Shown here in pieces: positions 1 through 8,901 of a stretch of DNA of 20,870 nt. The notes under the pieces were generated by a model, which saw nothing but the letters and a program-made list of their open reading frames with translations, was not told the origin of the DNA and ran no database searches. Numbering within the stretch: the stretch's first letter is position 1; every line of letters begins with the position of its first letter. Location of the stretch: NCBI GenBank assembly GCA_016706255.1, contig JADJJZ010000017.1, forward strand, positions 1 through 20,870. Direction: 5' to 3'. The position numbers and the translations under genes are program-made. This DNA is from Bacteroidota bacterium (GTDB lineage: Bacteria; Bacteroidota; Bacteroidia; Chitinophagales; BACL12).

Positions 1-17
1 TATCAGGAAGAGTAAAG

Positions 18-331
18 CTACGCGGTTGGTTGGCGTCGCTGGAATTTAATTTTTATTTTTAATTTGATACATTTTCTAACAATCACGTTTTGTTTCACCA
101 CTACATGATTTTGCTGATTCTTGGGAGGCGGTTTTGCTACCATTATGTCACCGCTAATTGGTTTATCAGTTAAATTAAATTTTAATTACGATTGGTAGGT
201 TTCTCTACCTAGCTCATTATTAATTATTGCACGTGTTTTTAACAAAAAGTTGTTGGAACATTGGATTTGCCTGATACAATTAATACTGTAATTGCACTCA
301 AAAGGATAAAAAATATCAGGTTGTTTTTCAT
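18..331 (-). CDS. Possible small exported protein, frame-broken
   Basis: I do not recognise this gene. Read from the ATG at 331, the first residues are MKNNLIFFILLSAITVLIVS, a short charged start and a hydrophobic stretch that looks like a signal peptide or a single membrane segment. That frame stops soon after a run of five T. A one-base shift there opens a second frame with NNELGRETYQS, then a TAA, then KPISGDIMVAKPPPKNQQ and a lysine/valine-rich tail ending at TAG 18-20. The whole would be about 105 residues, rich in Lys, Asn and Gln. The stop inside it may be an error, as in the neighbours. It lies just downstream of the GNAT gene on the same strand. It could equally be chance open frame. 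Confidence 0.3.
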
Positions 332-406
332 GGGTTGAAAGTTGGGATTTTGTTTTATAAACCTAAATCTTAAAATTAAACGCAAAACGATATTAATTAA
401 TTTGAA

Positions 407-904
407 TCATATCACATATATATGCAACAACTCTCCATCCACATCCATGGGTTGTTCGAATTTGGAAGCCAAGACAGGTTAGGAGGTTTATGGAGCTGGT
501 GTTGGTGGGTAAAAGGGTGGCTAATATTTTGGCGGAGGAATCGTTTGTTTTGCGGGCTTATAAAATGGTGTTGGCGGCTTCGAAGGCGTAACCTGGGGAC
601 TGGAATTGTGGCATAAGGCAAAAACCTAAATCATAGTCGTCGAGGTAATTGCGTTTGATGTAGGAGATGATGCGATAGGTTTGTTTGCGTGTCGGTGATT
701 GTTGCTACCCAATAATATAAATCGGGTAGTCTCATGATTTTGTTGATATAGGCGGCGGCATCATCGGAATTGCGGACTTTGGCGGTCGCCGATAAATTGA
801 ATCCAGCCGGGGAATTTAATATTTCAAGGACAAATAAATTATCCTCCGGCTGAATTAATTGCGGGTTAATCGTTGTGTTATAATTGGTTTGTGAAATGTA
901 ACAT
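407..904 (-). CDS. GNAT-family N-acetyltransferase (RimJ/RimL type), frameshifted
   Basis: This is a reconstructed gene of about 165 residues, the usual size of small GNAT acetyltransferases, which move an acetyl group from acetyl-CoA to an amine. Pieces in different frames line up in family order: an ITQRLT-like opening, LVLEILNSP-like helix, KVRNSDDAAAYINKIMRLP, YYWVATITDTQT, KRNYLDDYDLGFCLMPQF, then QSPGYAFEAANTIL. The last carries the Q-x-x-G-x-A type acetyl-CoA loop followed by the EA helix. A LTCLGF strand and the end FEQPMDVDGELLHIYVI follow. At least four single-base shifts break it, so no long single frame survives. The substrate cannot be told; the motif layout resembles the ribosomal-protein or small-molecule RimJ/RimL group. 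The start at 904 is the nearest upstream ATG and is uncertain. Confidence 0.72.
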
Positions 905-948
905 GATTAATAATTAACGCTGCTGTTGAATTAAATTTTCGTATTATT

Positions 949-1314
949 TTATGCAGAATGTAATCCGATTTTATTTCCTTCACTGTCAGTAAAATGTACA
1001 TAAATCCATTTTTGCCAATTGCCGTTTTAGGTAAAGTTATTACGCCGCCCGGCTGCAGTAACTCTGTCTAAATTACATTCCAATCCTGCCCCCATTTAAA
1101 TATACCAAGGCACCTTTTGCAGAAGGTTCATAACCTGCGCCTTTGATGATACATCCACCAATTGCACCTGATTGTAAATCGACAGGAAAAAGGCTGATTG
1201 CATACCCATTGCTTCCATAACAGGCATTTCTGCTGCTAAAATTGTTCCCGTAAAATTTTTTGCCTCGGTTGAAATCTAAACAGGAATTTCGAACCAGTTG
1301 ATTGCGTTGCTCAT
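949..1314 (-). CDS. VOC (glyoxalase/bleomycin-resistance fold) family protein, frameshifted
   Basis: The reconstructed protein has about 121 residues and one VOC unit pair, typical of small cytosolic metal-dependent or metal-free VOC proteins. It starts MSNAINWFEIPV, continues (after a shift) as LDFNRAKNFYG-like text, then AAEMPVMEAMGMQSAFF, VDLQSGAIGGCIIKGAGYEP, SAKGALVYLNGG, then DRVTAAGG and GKNGFMYIFTDSEGNKIGLHSA. The last matches the family's closing 'D.eGN.iglhs' strand. The pieces lie in at least three frames, all with short indels. Function inside the VOC superfamily (glyoxalase-like, fosfomycin- or bleomycin-resistance-like, or unknown) cannot be assigned. It sits between the GNAT gene and HMG-CoA lyase on the same strand, separated from the latter by about 400 bases. 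Confidence 0.8.
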
Positions 1315-1714
1315 AACATGATTATTTTAGGTTAAATTAAATTTATTTTCAAGATTTACATTTATAAGTATTAAGTTAATTTATACACGAATAATTTTGT
1401 GATAGTAACGATGCAGCGATTCCTAGCCGGATAGTATGGAGGCCGGGGAGGAGGGATTGTTTGATTTAGAAATTGAATTTGTTGATTTGGGTTATTCTTA
1501 TGCCGCAGCTTACGATTAATACCCGGCCGGAATGGATAGCGGTTGAGATTGTGTGCTGGCTAACGCGGGAAGTTCATGCTTCAAAAAATATTTAAATTGA
1601 AGATTGAAGATTTGTTGATTTGGGTATTTTTCAAGAACGAAATTTATGATTGAAAATTGTCGATTTATTTTATAAAACTACTTTTATTGGATGATTTACA
1701 ATAAGTAATAAATT
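1315..1714. other. Intergenic region without a recognisable gene
   Basis: I see no coding pattern on either strand across these 400 bases. The phrase TTTGTTGATTTGGGTAtT-like occurs twice (about 1487 and 1611), each in an A/T-rich setting. A GC-richer island lies at about 1420-1560. This may be a degraded repeat of the kind seen elsewhere between genes in the window, but nothing more specific can be supported. Confidence 0.5.
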
Positions 1715-2585
1715 TTATACCGGAAAGGTAATTAATGCCTTGCGCACACTTTCGCGGAATTCAGAATTTATTGATACCCATGGATAGCATTTTCGTGGTC
1801 GAAATATTGGATATTTTCAGTTGCCATATTACCTGCAGAGGTCGTCTGCCGCCATTGGACAACCTCCGGAGCCGCCTTGAGTAGCACCATCGAATCGGGT
1901 GCAGCCACTGTTATATGCGGCATCAATTTTTCCGGGCCAGGCATCGGGTGTGGTATGGAGATGTGCACCAAAATCTACTTCACGAAACTTGGGAATTAAA
2001 TGTGTAAATCAATAATTTATACTTTCAGGATTTGCAACTTCCAATGGTATCGGCAAGCGAAACATATTTAATATTCATGGCAACGAGTTTTTCGACCCAT
2101 TGCGCTGCAATTTCTGCACTCCACGGATCGCCATACGGATTACAAAACCCATGGAAATATAAAATCATAAGTTTTTTCCGTTATCGTCGCACAACTTTTT
2201 ATTTCCTGCTGCATTCACACTTTCGGTGATACTGGAATTTATATTACGTTGTGAAATGTTTCAGAAATAGAAATGGAAAACCTAAATGGGTTATTGCCTC
2301 ATATTTAACAGCATCTTCAGCACCACGCACATTACCAATAATGGCGAGTATTTCGATTTGGCATTTTTTAAATCGAGTTGGGCTAGAACCTCGGCTGTAT
2401 CAGCCATTTGCGGGATTGCTTTTGGTGAAACAAAACTGCCGAAATCGATGGTATCGAAACCAACTTTAAGGAGTTGATTGATATAAGCCACTTTTTTATC
2501 CGTTGGAATAAAATCAGTACAAACCCTGCATGGCATCGCGCAGACATTCAACCAATCGTATGGATTTAGCAGTTGTGGGTGACAT
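1715..2585 (-). CDS. mvaB: Hydroxymethylglutaryl-CoA lyase, frameshifted
   Basis: The enzyme cleaves 3-hydroxy-3-methylglutaryl-CoA to acetoacetate and acetyl-CoA, the last step of leucine breakdown. Read across several one-base indels it gives about 290 residues, the family's normal length. N-terminal SIRLVECLRDAMQG carries the Arg-Asp pair of the active site. Then come KKVAYINQLLKVGFDTIDFG and SFVSPKAIPQMADTAEVL. The middle gives YISMGF-type text then NPYGDPWSAEIAAQWVEKL and YVSLADTIG. Next is VDFGAHLHTTPDAWPGKIDA with the metal-binding His-x-His. Then FDGATQGGSGGCPMAADDL holds the catalytic cysteine loop, and GNMATEN plus a short helix end it. The start ATG at 2585 is supported by a TAAATTTG box four bases upstream. 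It runs in the same direction as leuS. Confidence 0.9.
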
Positions 2586-2589
2586 GATA

Positions 2590-2597
2590 CAAATTTA
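2590..2597 (-). promoter_or_regulatory. Bacteroidota -7 box for mvaB
   Basis: On the minus strand the bases read TAAATTTG, then TATC, then the ATG of mvaB. This fits the Bacteroidota consensus TAnnTTTG. With transcription starting a few bases after the box, the message would have almost no leader. I see no clear TTG at the -33 position. Confidence 0.55.
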
Positions 2598-2664
2598 CTA
2601 TTTAAATTTTTTGCTTTGGATTTTAGATAGGAACACCATTTTTATTAAAAGCGTTCAATAAAAA

Positions 2665-5418
2665 TTACAATACCACATTTACAATTCGCCTTTCACAATG
2701 ATTACTTTTTAGGTTCTTTTACCTTCTGTCCATTTAACAACAGCATCCAAAGCAAGCTGGTATTTTATTTCTGCTTCTTCCATATCCAGCGGCAATTCAA
2801 TGTTTGCGCGCACTTTCCCGTTTATTGAAACCGGATAACTGAAATTACTTTCAGTAAGATAAGTGCCATCAAATTGTGGCCAATTGGTTTGATGAATAGA
2901 TGTTAGTATATCCGCATTTTCCCATAATTCTTCGGTAATAAATGGTGCAAATGGTGCAATTACAATTAATTTTCGAGCACTTCACGTTTATAACATTTAG
3001 CTGCCTGCAATTCATTTACACAAATCATAAAATGCACTCACCGCTGTATTAAAGCTGAGTTTTTCGATATCTTCTCCGGCTTTTTATTTGTTTTATGCAA
3101 TATTTTTAATTCAGCAGCAGTAGGTGTTTCCATTATTAACTCGAACAATTCCGTTTTCATCGATAAATAATCGCCACAGCTTGCGCAAAAATCCCTGCAC
3201 TCGGTACCACCTTGGTATCCCAAGTTTTGGCATCGAGCGGACCTAAAAACATTTTCATACATGCGGAAACAATCTGCACCGTATTCGTTGATTACGTCAT
3301 CGGGATTTACAGTATTGTGTTTTGATTTCGACATTTTTTCGGCTTCGCTGCCACAAAAATATTTTCCATCTTCCAAAATAAATTCTGCATCTCTAAAATC
3401 GGCTCTCCATGTTTTAAATTTTTCGATATCGAGCACATCATCTTTCACAAGTTTGGTATCAACACGTAATTCAGTTACTTCGTAATTTTGTTTTTGCGAT
3501 TTGGTAACAAATAAATTTGTTCCGCTCACCCGATAAACAATTTTCGAAACACCCTGAATCATTCCCTGATTTACCAATCGTTTATACGGTTCATCTTTAG
3601 GCACAAAATTTAAATCGTATAAAAATTTATTCCACATACAGGAATACAATAAATGGCCAACGGCATGTTCAGTTCCGCCAATATAAAAATCGACATCCTG
3701 CCAATAATCTATTTTCGCTTTTGAGGCAAATTCACCGTTATTATCTACATCCATATACCGATAAAAATACCAACTGGAGCCCGCATAACCCGGCATGGTG
3801 TCGGTTTCACGGGTTTTTGCCGGAGCGAAATTTACCCATTCGGTAATACCTGACAATGGTGATTTTGCAGCGCCTGCAGGTTTATAACTTTCCACTTGTG
3901 GCAACAATAACGGCAATTCGTTTTCATCGAGTAATTGAGCAATACCATTTTCATAATAAATTGGAAATGGTTCGCCCCAATAACGCTGGCGAGAAAATCC
4001 GGCATCGCGCAAACGATAATTTACTCTGCGTTTACCTTTATGCTGATTTTCTATTTCGCTCAATATTTTATTAATCGCATCTTTTACTTCCATTCCGTTT
4101 AAAATTCGGAATTTATCATCGCCAATTTATCTTCACGCGAAACATTCGGATAAGCAGATTGATCAACCACCGAAATTATTTCGATGCCAAATTTTCTGCA
4201 AACGCAAAATCGCGATCATCGTTACTTAGCACTGCCATAATTGCCCGGTTCCATATCCTGCTAAAACATATTCTGCGATATAAATCGGAATATTTTTTCC
4301 ATTAAAACGGATTCACTGCGTATGCACGGTAAATTCGCAAGTTACTTTTTAACTTCACTAATTCTATCGCGTTCACTTCTGCTTTTTACATATTAATATA
4401 TTCTTCAATTGCGATACGTTGTTCTGCTGTAGTAATTGCATTTACCAAATCATGTTCCGGTGCCAACACCATAAATGTTGCACCAAAAATGGTGTCGGGA
4501 CGCGTAGTAAATATTTCAACAATTTTATAGGAACCGCAACATTAAATTGCACTAATGCACCTTCACTTTTACCAATCCAGTTGCGTTGCATTTCTTTCAT
4601 ACTTTCACTGAAATCCACACGGTTAAGGCCTTCCAGCAAACGGTCGGCAAATTCGGTAATGCGCAAAAACCACTGACGCATTTTTATTTTTTCTACCGGA
4701 TGCCCTCCCCTTTCGCTGACACCATCTTTAACTTCATCGTTGGCAAGTACGGTACCTAACATTTCGCACCACCAGATATCGGCATAATCGAGATAAGCCA
4801 AACGGAATTGCATTAATAATTTTTCGCGGTCAGCTTTATCATAATTTTTCCACGCTTCTGCATCAATTAAATCTGTGCATTTATCTAAAGCAAATAATCT
4901 GCTTGTTCCTTCTGCATTTAAAATGGTAATTAATGATTCGAGGTATTCTGATTTATTGGTAAATGGATTATACCAGCATTTAAATAATTGCGTAAAAATC
5001 CATTGTATCCATTTATAAAATTTCGGGTCGCTGGTTTTCACTTCGCGTGACCAGTCGTAACAAAATCCCATGCGCAATAATTGCTCACGGAAATAATCAA
5101 TATTTTTTTCGGTGGTAACTGCAGGGTGCTGACCTGTTTCTATTGCATATTGTTCCGCAGGCAACCCAAAGGCATCGAATCCCATTGGATGGAGCACATT
5201 AAATCCCTGTAATCGTTTAAAACGCGCAATAATATCGCTGGCAACATAACCCAGAGGGTGACCAACGTGCAAACCGCTACCACTCAGGTGGAAACATATC
5301 TAACACATAATATTTCGGCCTGGTAGGGTTCTTTAGTGACCTTATACAAACCGGTGTTTTTCCATTTCTGATTCCACTTCTGTTCGAGTTCCTGAATGAG
5401 GTTTATTGAATAATCCAT
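2665..5418 (-). CDS. leuS: Leucyl-tRNA synthetase, frameshifted
   Basis: This class I synthetase charges tRNA-Leu. The reconstructed length is about 918 residues, normal for Bacteroidota. It opens MDYSINLIQELEQKWNQKW, followed by the ATP-binding HVGHPLGY (HIGH motif) near residue 50 and GFDAFGLPAEQYAIETGQHP. The region DYADIWWCEMLGTVLANDEV with GVSERGGHPVEK is the lineage's zinc-like insertion. The CP1 editing domain is in pieces around 4100-4530 (AYAVNPF, IAEYVLAGYGTGAIMAV, SNDDRDFAFAE). YRLRDAGFSRQRYWGEPFPI and KIDYWQDVDFYIGGTEHAVG follow, then KMSKSKHN near residue 700. The C-terminal domain ends KVIIVKGE..NVVL. Many single-base indels break it into separate frames, most densely at 2665-3050 and 4090-4450. 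Translation start is fixed by the box at 5423-5430. Confidence 0.95.
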
Positions 5419-5422
5419 AATG

Positions 5423-5430
5423 CAAAGGTA
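5423..5430 (-). promoter_or_regulatory. Bacteroidota -7 box for leuS
   Basis: The minus strand reads TACCTTTG, four bases, then the leuS ATG. The match to TAnnTTTG is perfect. The closeness to the start codon implies a message with little or no leader. The repeat block begins immediately upstream, so the leuS promoter abuts it. Confidence 0.6.
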
Positions 5431-6130
5431 ATTAATGTGCTGATGTGCTAATGTGTTGATGTGCTGATTAACAGCCGATTTTGAGTAAAAATGTTATTCG
5501 CCCAATATACCGTATGCCCAATGGAACAGCCGGTTTGGAGTAAAAATGTTATTCGGAGCTGGAATGAATACTCAATTAAACAGCCGATTTGGAGTATGAA
5601 TGTCATTTCAGAGTTGGACAATGTACAATGGAACCGCCGATTTGGAGTAAAAACAAAATTTGGAGTAACGTTGCGGCTAATCAATATTAGTCCGGATAAA
5701 AAATGCCGAACAGCCGATTAATGTGCTAATGGGCTGATGTGCTGATGTGCTAATTAAACAGCCGGTTAGGAGTACAATTGAAATTCGGAGCTCCGATTAG
5801 GGTTTAAAATTAATGTGCAGCTGTACCAATGGAACAGCCGATTTGGAGTAAAAATTAATTTCGTAGCTCACGTTGAGGCTAATCAATATTAGCCCGAGAT
5901 GAAGTACCATTGGAACAACGGATAAGGGACTAAGATTTACATTCGAAGCTGCGATTTACCCTAATAAATATTAACCCCTGCTCCTAACCCAGGTAATTTC
6001 CTAACCTAAATTTCAATTTTACTTAAAAGTCCAACCTAACGACTCACCCCATTAGCTAATTTGCTAATCGGCTAATTTGCTAATTATCTACAATTCACCA
6101 CAATGCATTGAGTTACTAACATGTTAAGGC
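5431..6130. repeat. Intergenic block of degenerate repeats between leuS and ftsX
   Basis: Two repeat types alternate. The first has a core close to AATGGAACAGCCGATTTGGA followed by GTAAAAATGTTATTCGGAGC; copies begin near 5472, 5520, 5581, 5627, 5710, 5758, 5828 and 5909, some cut short. Two copies continue into GGCTAATCAATATTAG(T/C)CCG (5675-5693 and 5877-5895). The second type is a run of GCTAAT/GCTGAT words joined by TGT or TTT, at 5432-5470, 5719-5756 and 6053-6085. Spacing between copies is irregular (about 45 to 80 bases). Open frames across it are short and follow the repeat, so I do not call genes here. Confidence 0.8.
5877..5894. repeat. Inverted repeat within the intergenic repeat
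   Basis: GGCTAAT, CAAT, ATTAGCC form a perfect seven-base stem with a four-base loop. The copy at 5675-5692 reads GGCTAAT, CAAT, ATTAGTC, where the single change keeps a G-U pair if transcribed. This suggests that an RNA or DNA hairpin may be part of the repeat. Confidence 0.55.
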
Positions 6131-6131
6131 A

Positions 6132-6162
6132 TTGCGGGCAAGGAGGTTATGGCTTAAATTTG
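6132..6162 (+). promoter_or_regulatory. Promoter of the ftsX cluster
   Basis: TTG at 6132-6134 and TAAATTTG at 6155-6162 are separated by 20 bases, matching the Bacteroidota -33 (TTTG/TTG) and -7 (TAnnTTTG) elements. The ftsX ATG lies five bases after the box, so the message would be nearly leaderless. Confidence 0.65.
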
Positions 6163-6167
6163 CCTCA

Positions 6168-7051
6168 ATGTCGCAACAGGTAGGTAAATCGCTGCAGCGT
6201 AAACAAACGCATTATATCAACTCTATTCTCATTACTTCCCTTGCATTATTGATGTTGGGGTTGATGAGCATTTTGTTTATTTCATTTAAGTATGAAGAGG
6301 CCAATATCAAGGAAGATATGGTTATTTCGGCTTATTTGAAGGGAGGGTTTGACTGCAGACCGACATTGATAAACTGCTCAAAAAAATTGAATCGGAGTCG
6401 AGTGTTAAGGCGACAAAATTTATTTCGAAGGATGATGCGATGAAATTGTTTGAGGACAAGTTTAATGAGGATCCTACGGAAATTTTGGGAGATGTAAATC
6501 CCCTGCCGGCCTCGGTGGACGTGACTTTGGACGCTTCTGCGGTGAATGTTGATTCGATTAAATTGTTCAGAGAAAAATTGCAATTATATCCTGAAGTTAC
6601 CCATACAAGAGCCAATGAGGAACTCATCAGTTCGGTGGATAATGACCTGAAAATAGCAGGATTTATTATTGCCGGGTTTAGCATCCTGTTTTTATTAATT
6701 TCCATTGCCATTATCGATAAAACCATACGCCTGAGCATGTATAGCAACCGCTTTTTGGTGCGCAGTATGCAACTGGTGGGTGCCACACGGTCATTTATAA
6801 CGGGGCCTTATGTGCGTCGAAGTGTGATCAACGGACTGGTTTCGGCCTTTATAGCCCTGCTTTTATTGCTGATTGGGGTGATTTATGTCCATAATAATTT
6901 CAATTATTGGGATTTTAGTAACGGTACTATCAAAAGAGGTTTTATTTTTACATTTTTAATGCTGATTGGGGTGGGCGTGCTCATTACCTGGTTCAGCACC
7001 AGAAATTCGGTTCATAAATATATCAGGATGAAACTGGATGAACTGTATTAA
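6168..7051 (+). CDS. ftsX: Cell-division protein FtsX, one frameshift
   Basis: FtsX is the membrane subunit of the FtsEX complex, which links the divisome to peptidoglycan hydrolases. The protein has about 294 residues. A cytoplasmic start MSQQVGKSLQRKQTHYINSI is followed by a first membrane segment (LALLMLGLMSILFIS). A periplasmic loop follows, with DIDKLLKKIESESSVKATKF, SKDDAMKLFEDKFNEDPTEI and LPASVDVTL, the usual FtsX extracellular pattern. Three further membrane segments come after LKIAGFIIAGFSILFLLISI. The frame changes near 6345-6353, where LKGGF should continue into LQTDIDKLL; a one-base error is likely. The start at 6168 is chosen because the promoter at 6132-6162 lies directly upstream. 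It leads the cluster with DUF3098, uppP and truB; no ftsE is in the window. Confidence 0.9.
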
Positions 7052-7055
7052 TAAT

Positions 7056-7063
7056 TAAATTTG
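7056..7063 (+). promoter_or_regulatory. Possible -7 box before the DUF3098 gene
   Basis: TAAATTTG lies seven bases before the ATG at 7071, directly after the ftsX stop. It matches the Bacteroidota -7 consensus, but I see no TTG at the matching -33 distance. It could allow the downstream genes to be transcribed separately from ftsX. Confidence 0.4.
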
Positions 7064-7070
7064 CAGCAAG

Positions 7071-7352
7071 ATGGAAAATCAGCAACCCGCTAAGAAAGAC
7101 AACACAAAATCAACAGCTCCTGCTACCACCGGTAAAATGGTTTTGGGCAGAGAAAATTATATACTTATTGGTGTTGGATTAATTGTAATCATCATCGGAT
7201 TTATGTTGATGAGCGGTGGCAAAAGCGACGACCCGAATGTGTTTAATCCGGATGAGGTTTATAGCACCACCAGAATTACTGTTGCACCAATTGTTGTTAT
7301 TCTTGGTTTTATCATTGAGATCTACGCTGTGTTTCACAGATCAAAAAAATAA
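7071..7352 (+). CDS. DUF3098 family small membrane protein
   Basis: This intact 93-residue protein has a short polar N-terminus rich in Lys, Thr and Ala. The characteristic segment follows: MVLGRENYILIGVGLIVII starting near residue 23, then GFMLMSGGKSDDPNVFNPDE and STTRITVAPIVVILGF leading into a second membrane helix. Two helices and the FN.DE(V/I)(Y/F)S.TRITVAP-type linker define the DUF3098 family, found in Bacteroidota directly downstream of ftsX. Function is unknown; position suggests a link with FtsX or undecaprenyl phosphate recycling, but that is inference. It lies 19 bases after ftsX and 9 bases before uppP. Confidence 0.88.
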   Translation: MENQQPAKKDNTKSTAPATTGKMVLGRENYILIGVGLIVIIIGFMLMSGGKSDDPNVFNPDEVYSTTRITVAPIVVILGFIIEIYAVFHRSKK

Positions 7353-7361
7353 TACATCCTT

Positions 7362-8162
7362 ATGACCATTATCGAAGCGGTTGTTCTTGCCATCGTGGAA
7401 GGAATAACTGAATTTTTACCCGTGTCGTCTACCGGCCATGATTATTGCTTCATCGCTCATGGGCATTGCGCACGATGATTTTACAAATCGTATACCGTTG
7501 CTATTCAATTTGGCGCTATTTTATCGGTGGTCGTTTTATACTGGAAGAAATTTTTTCAAAGTGTAAATTTTTATTTCAAACTATTTGTCGGATTTATTCC
7601 TGCTGCCATTTTGGGATTTTTATTAGGCGATCAAATTGATGCCATGCTCGAAAATGTAACGGTTGTTGCCATAGCATTAATTGCAGGTGGTGTGGTGTTA
7701 TTATTTGTCGACCGTTTATTTGGTGCAGATATTACCGGTGACGTAAGCAGCACCGAAAAAATCGGATATAAAAATGCATTTGTGATTGGCGTATTTCAAT
7801 GTATTGCCATGGTGCCGGGGGTATCACGTTCTGCCGCAACAATTATTGGCGGATTAACACAAAAACTCACCCGAAAAGTAGCAGCAGAATTTTCATTTTT
7901 TCTTGCCGTGCCAACCATGTTTGCCGCAACAGGATATAAATTGTATAAATTATACAGCGATGGCCCGGGATTTACTTCTGCCGATTACACCCCATTAATT
8001 ATAGGTAATGTGGTTGCATTTATAATCGCCATTTTTGCCATGCGCAGTTTTGTTAATTTCCTCACCAAAAAAGGATTTAAAATATTTGGTTATTATCGCA
8101 TTATTGTGGGCACCGTTATTTTAGTATTACTTGCTTTGGGTTACGATTTGCAGATTGTATAA
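7362..8162 (+). CDS. uppP: Undecaprenyl-diphosphatase (BacA/UppP), frameshifted near the start
   Basis: This integral membrane enzyme removes one phosphate from undecaprenyl diphosphate, regenerating the lipid carrier for peptidoglycan and surface glycans; overexpression in other bacteria gives bacitracin resistance. The start MTIIEAVVLAIVEGITEFLP leads into PVSSTGH, the first conserved motif with the catalytic glutamate. The second motif, PGVSRSAATI, lies near residue 150. Multiple hydrophobic segments follow and the protein ends YRIIVGTVILVLLALGYDLQ. The total is about 266 residues, normal for the family. Two small indels, near 7437 and 7488, move the segment IIASSLMGIAHDDFTK out of frame. 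The gene overlaps nothing; truB begins two bases after its stop. Confidence 0.93.
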
Positions 8163-8163
8163 T

Positions 8164-8876
8164 ATGTTTACACCTCAGGAATTAATCGAAGGAAAAATTA
8201 TTTTAATTAATAAACCATTACGCTGGACGAGCCACGACGTAGTTGCAAAATTACGTTCACCAATTAAACGTTATTGCAGCGATAAAAAAATGAAAATCGG
8301 ACATGCCGGAACACTCGATCCATTGGCGACCGGCTTATTATTATTACTTACCGGCAAAGCAACAAAACGCACAGAGTCGTTACAGGGGTTAGATAAAGAA
8401 TATACCGGCACAATCACATTAGGCGCCAACACACCAAGTTATGATGCCGAAACTGCTGTGTCGGAAACGTTTTCTTTAGATGGAATTACTGAAGAAAAAA
8501 TTTATGCTGCAGCACAACAATTTATTGGCGAGCAGGAACAAATGCCGCCGGTTTATTCATCGGTTCAGGTAAATGGTATTCGCGCTTATAACTATGCCCG
8601 CGAAGGCGAAACAGTTGAATTAAAAACGCGAACAATAACGCTTTTTAAATTTGAAATCACCGGTATTCGTTTGCCTGAAGTAGATTTTTAGTGCATTGTA
8701 GTAAGGGCACCTATATTCGCTCACTTGCATTTGATTTCGGTAAATTTTTGGGCTGCGGTGGTTATTTAACTGCACTTTGCAGAACCCGTGTTGGCGAATT
8801 TTTAATTGACGATGCTATTGAAATGGAAACCTTGTTGAAAGGAATTATTGTTGCCAAAACGGATGAATCTTTGTAA
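8164..8876 (+). CDS. truB: tRNA pseudouridine(55) synthase, one frameshift
   Basis: TruB converts uridine 55 in the T-loop of tRNAs to pseudouridine. The first 175 residues include LINKPLRWTSHDVVAKLR, then GHAGTLDPLATGLLLLLTG with the catalytic aspartate, then DKEYTGTITLGANTPSYDAE and MPPVYSSVQVNGIRAYNYAR. A TAG follows VDF at 8689-8691, but the other frame continues VHCSKGTYIRSLAFDFGKFL, the conserved C-terminal TruB motif, and ends CRTRVGEFLIDDA...TDESL. One T missing from the run in GATTTTTAG explains the break. The reconstructed length is about 237 residues, usual for the shorter Bacteroidota TruB without a large C-terminal extension. It follows uppP with a one-base gap and is probably cotranscribed. 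Confidence 0.94.
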
Positions 8877-8901
8877 TATTTTTACTGCGCTTTATACCCA
8901 A

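Noticed and set aside
3261..3485. Plus-strand open frames inside leuS (also 3856-4074 and 4419-4676)
   Set aside because: They mirror the leuS coding strand, have no promoter or family match and sit opposite conserved synthetase motifs.
5448..5721. Open frames of 76-78 residues on both strands of the repeat block
   Set aside because: Both translate the DNA repeat itself (repeated NRRFG/CPMEQPVWSKNVI-type text). They are a by-product of repeat periodicity and have no start signals.
5472..5950. Repeat block as a CRISPR array
   Set aside because: Copies differ strongly in sequence and length, the spacing is irregular, the repeats are followed by partly conserved flanks rather than unique spacers, and no cas gene is present.
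6140..6156. AAGGAGG followed by ATG GCT TAA as a leader mini-gene before ftsX
   Set aside because: It lies upstream of the -7 box at 6155-6162, so it would not be on the message made from that promoter. Two codons give nothing to test, and it is best taken as chance.
6322..6786. 154-residue open frame on the minus strand inside ftsX
   Set aside because: It lies antisense to a clear ftsX coding frame, has no start signal and resembles no family; it is a shadow of the real gene.
8680..8700. Programmed frameshift in truB at the TTTTTAG site
   Set aside because: The shift is a single lost T in a homopolymer, as in many neighbouring genes, with no slippery heptamer plus structure. A sequencing error is far simpler.
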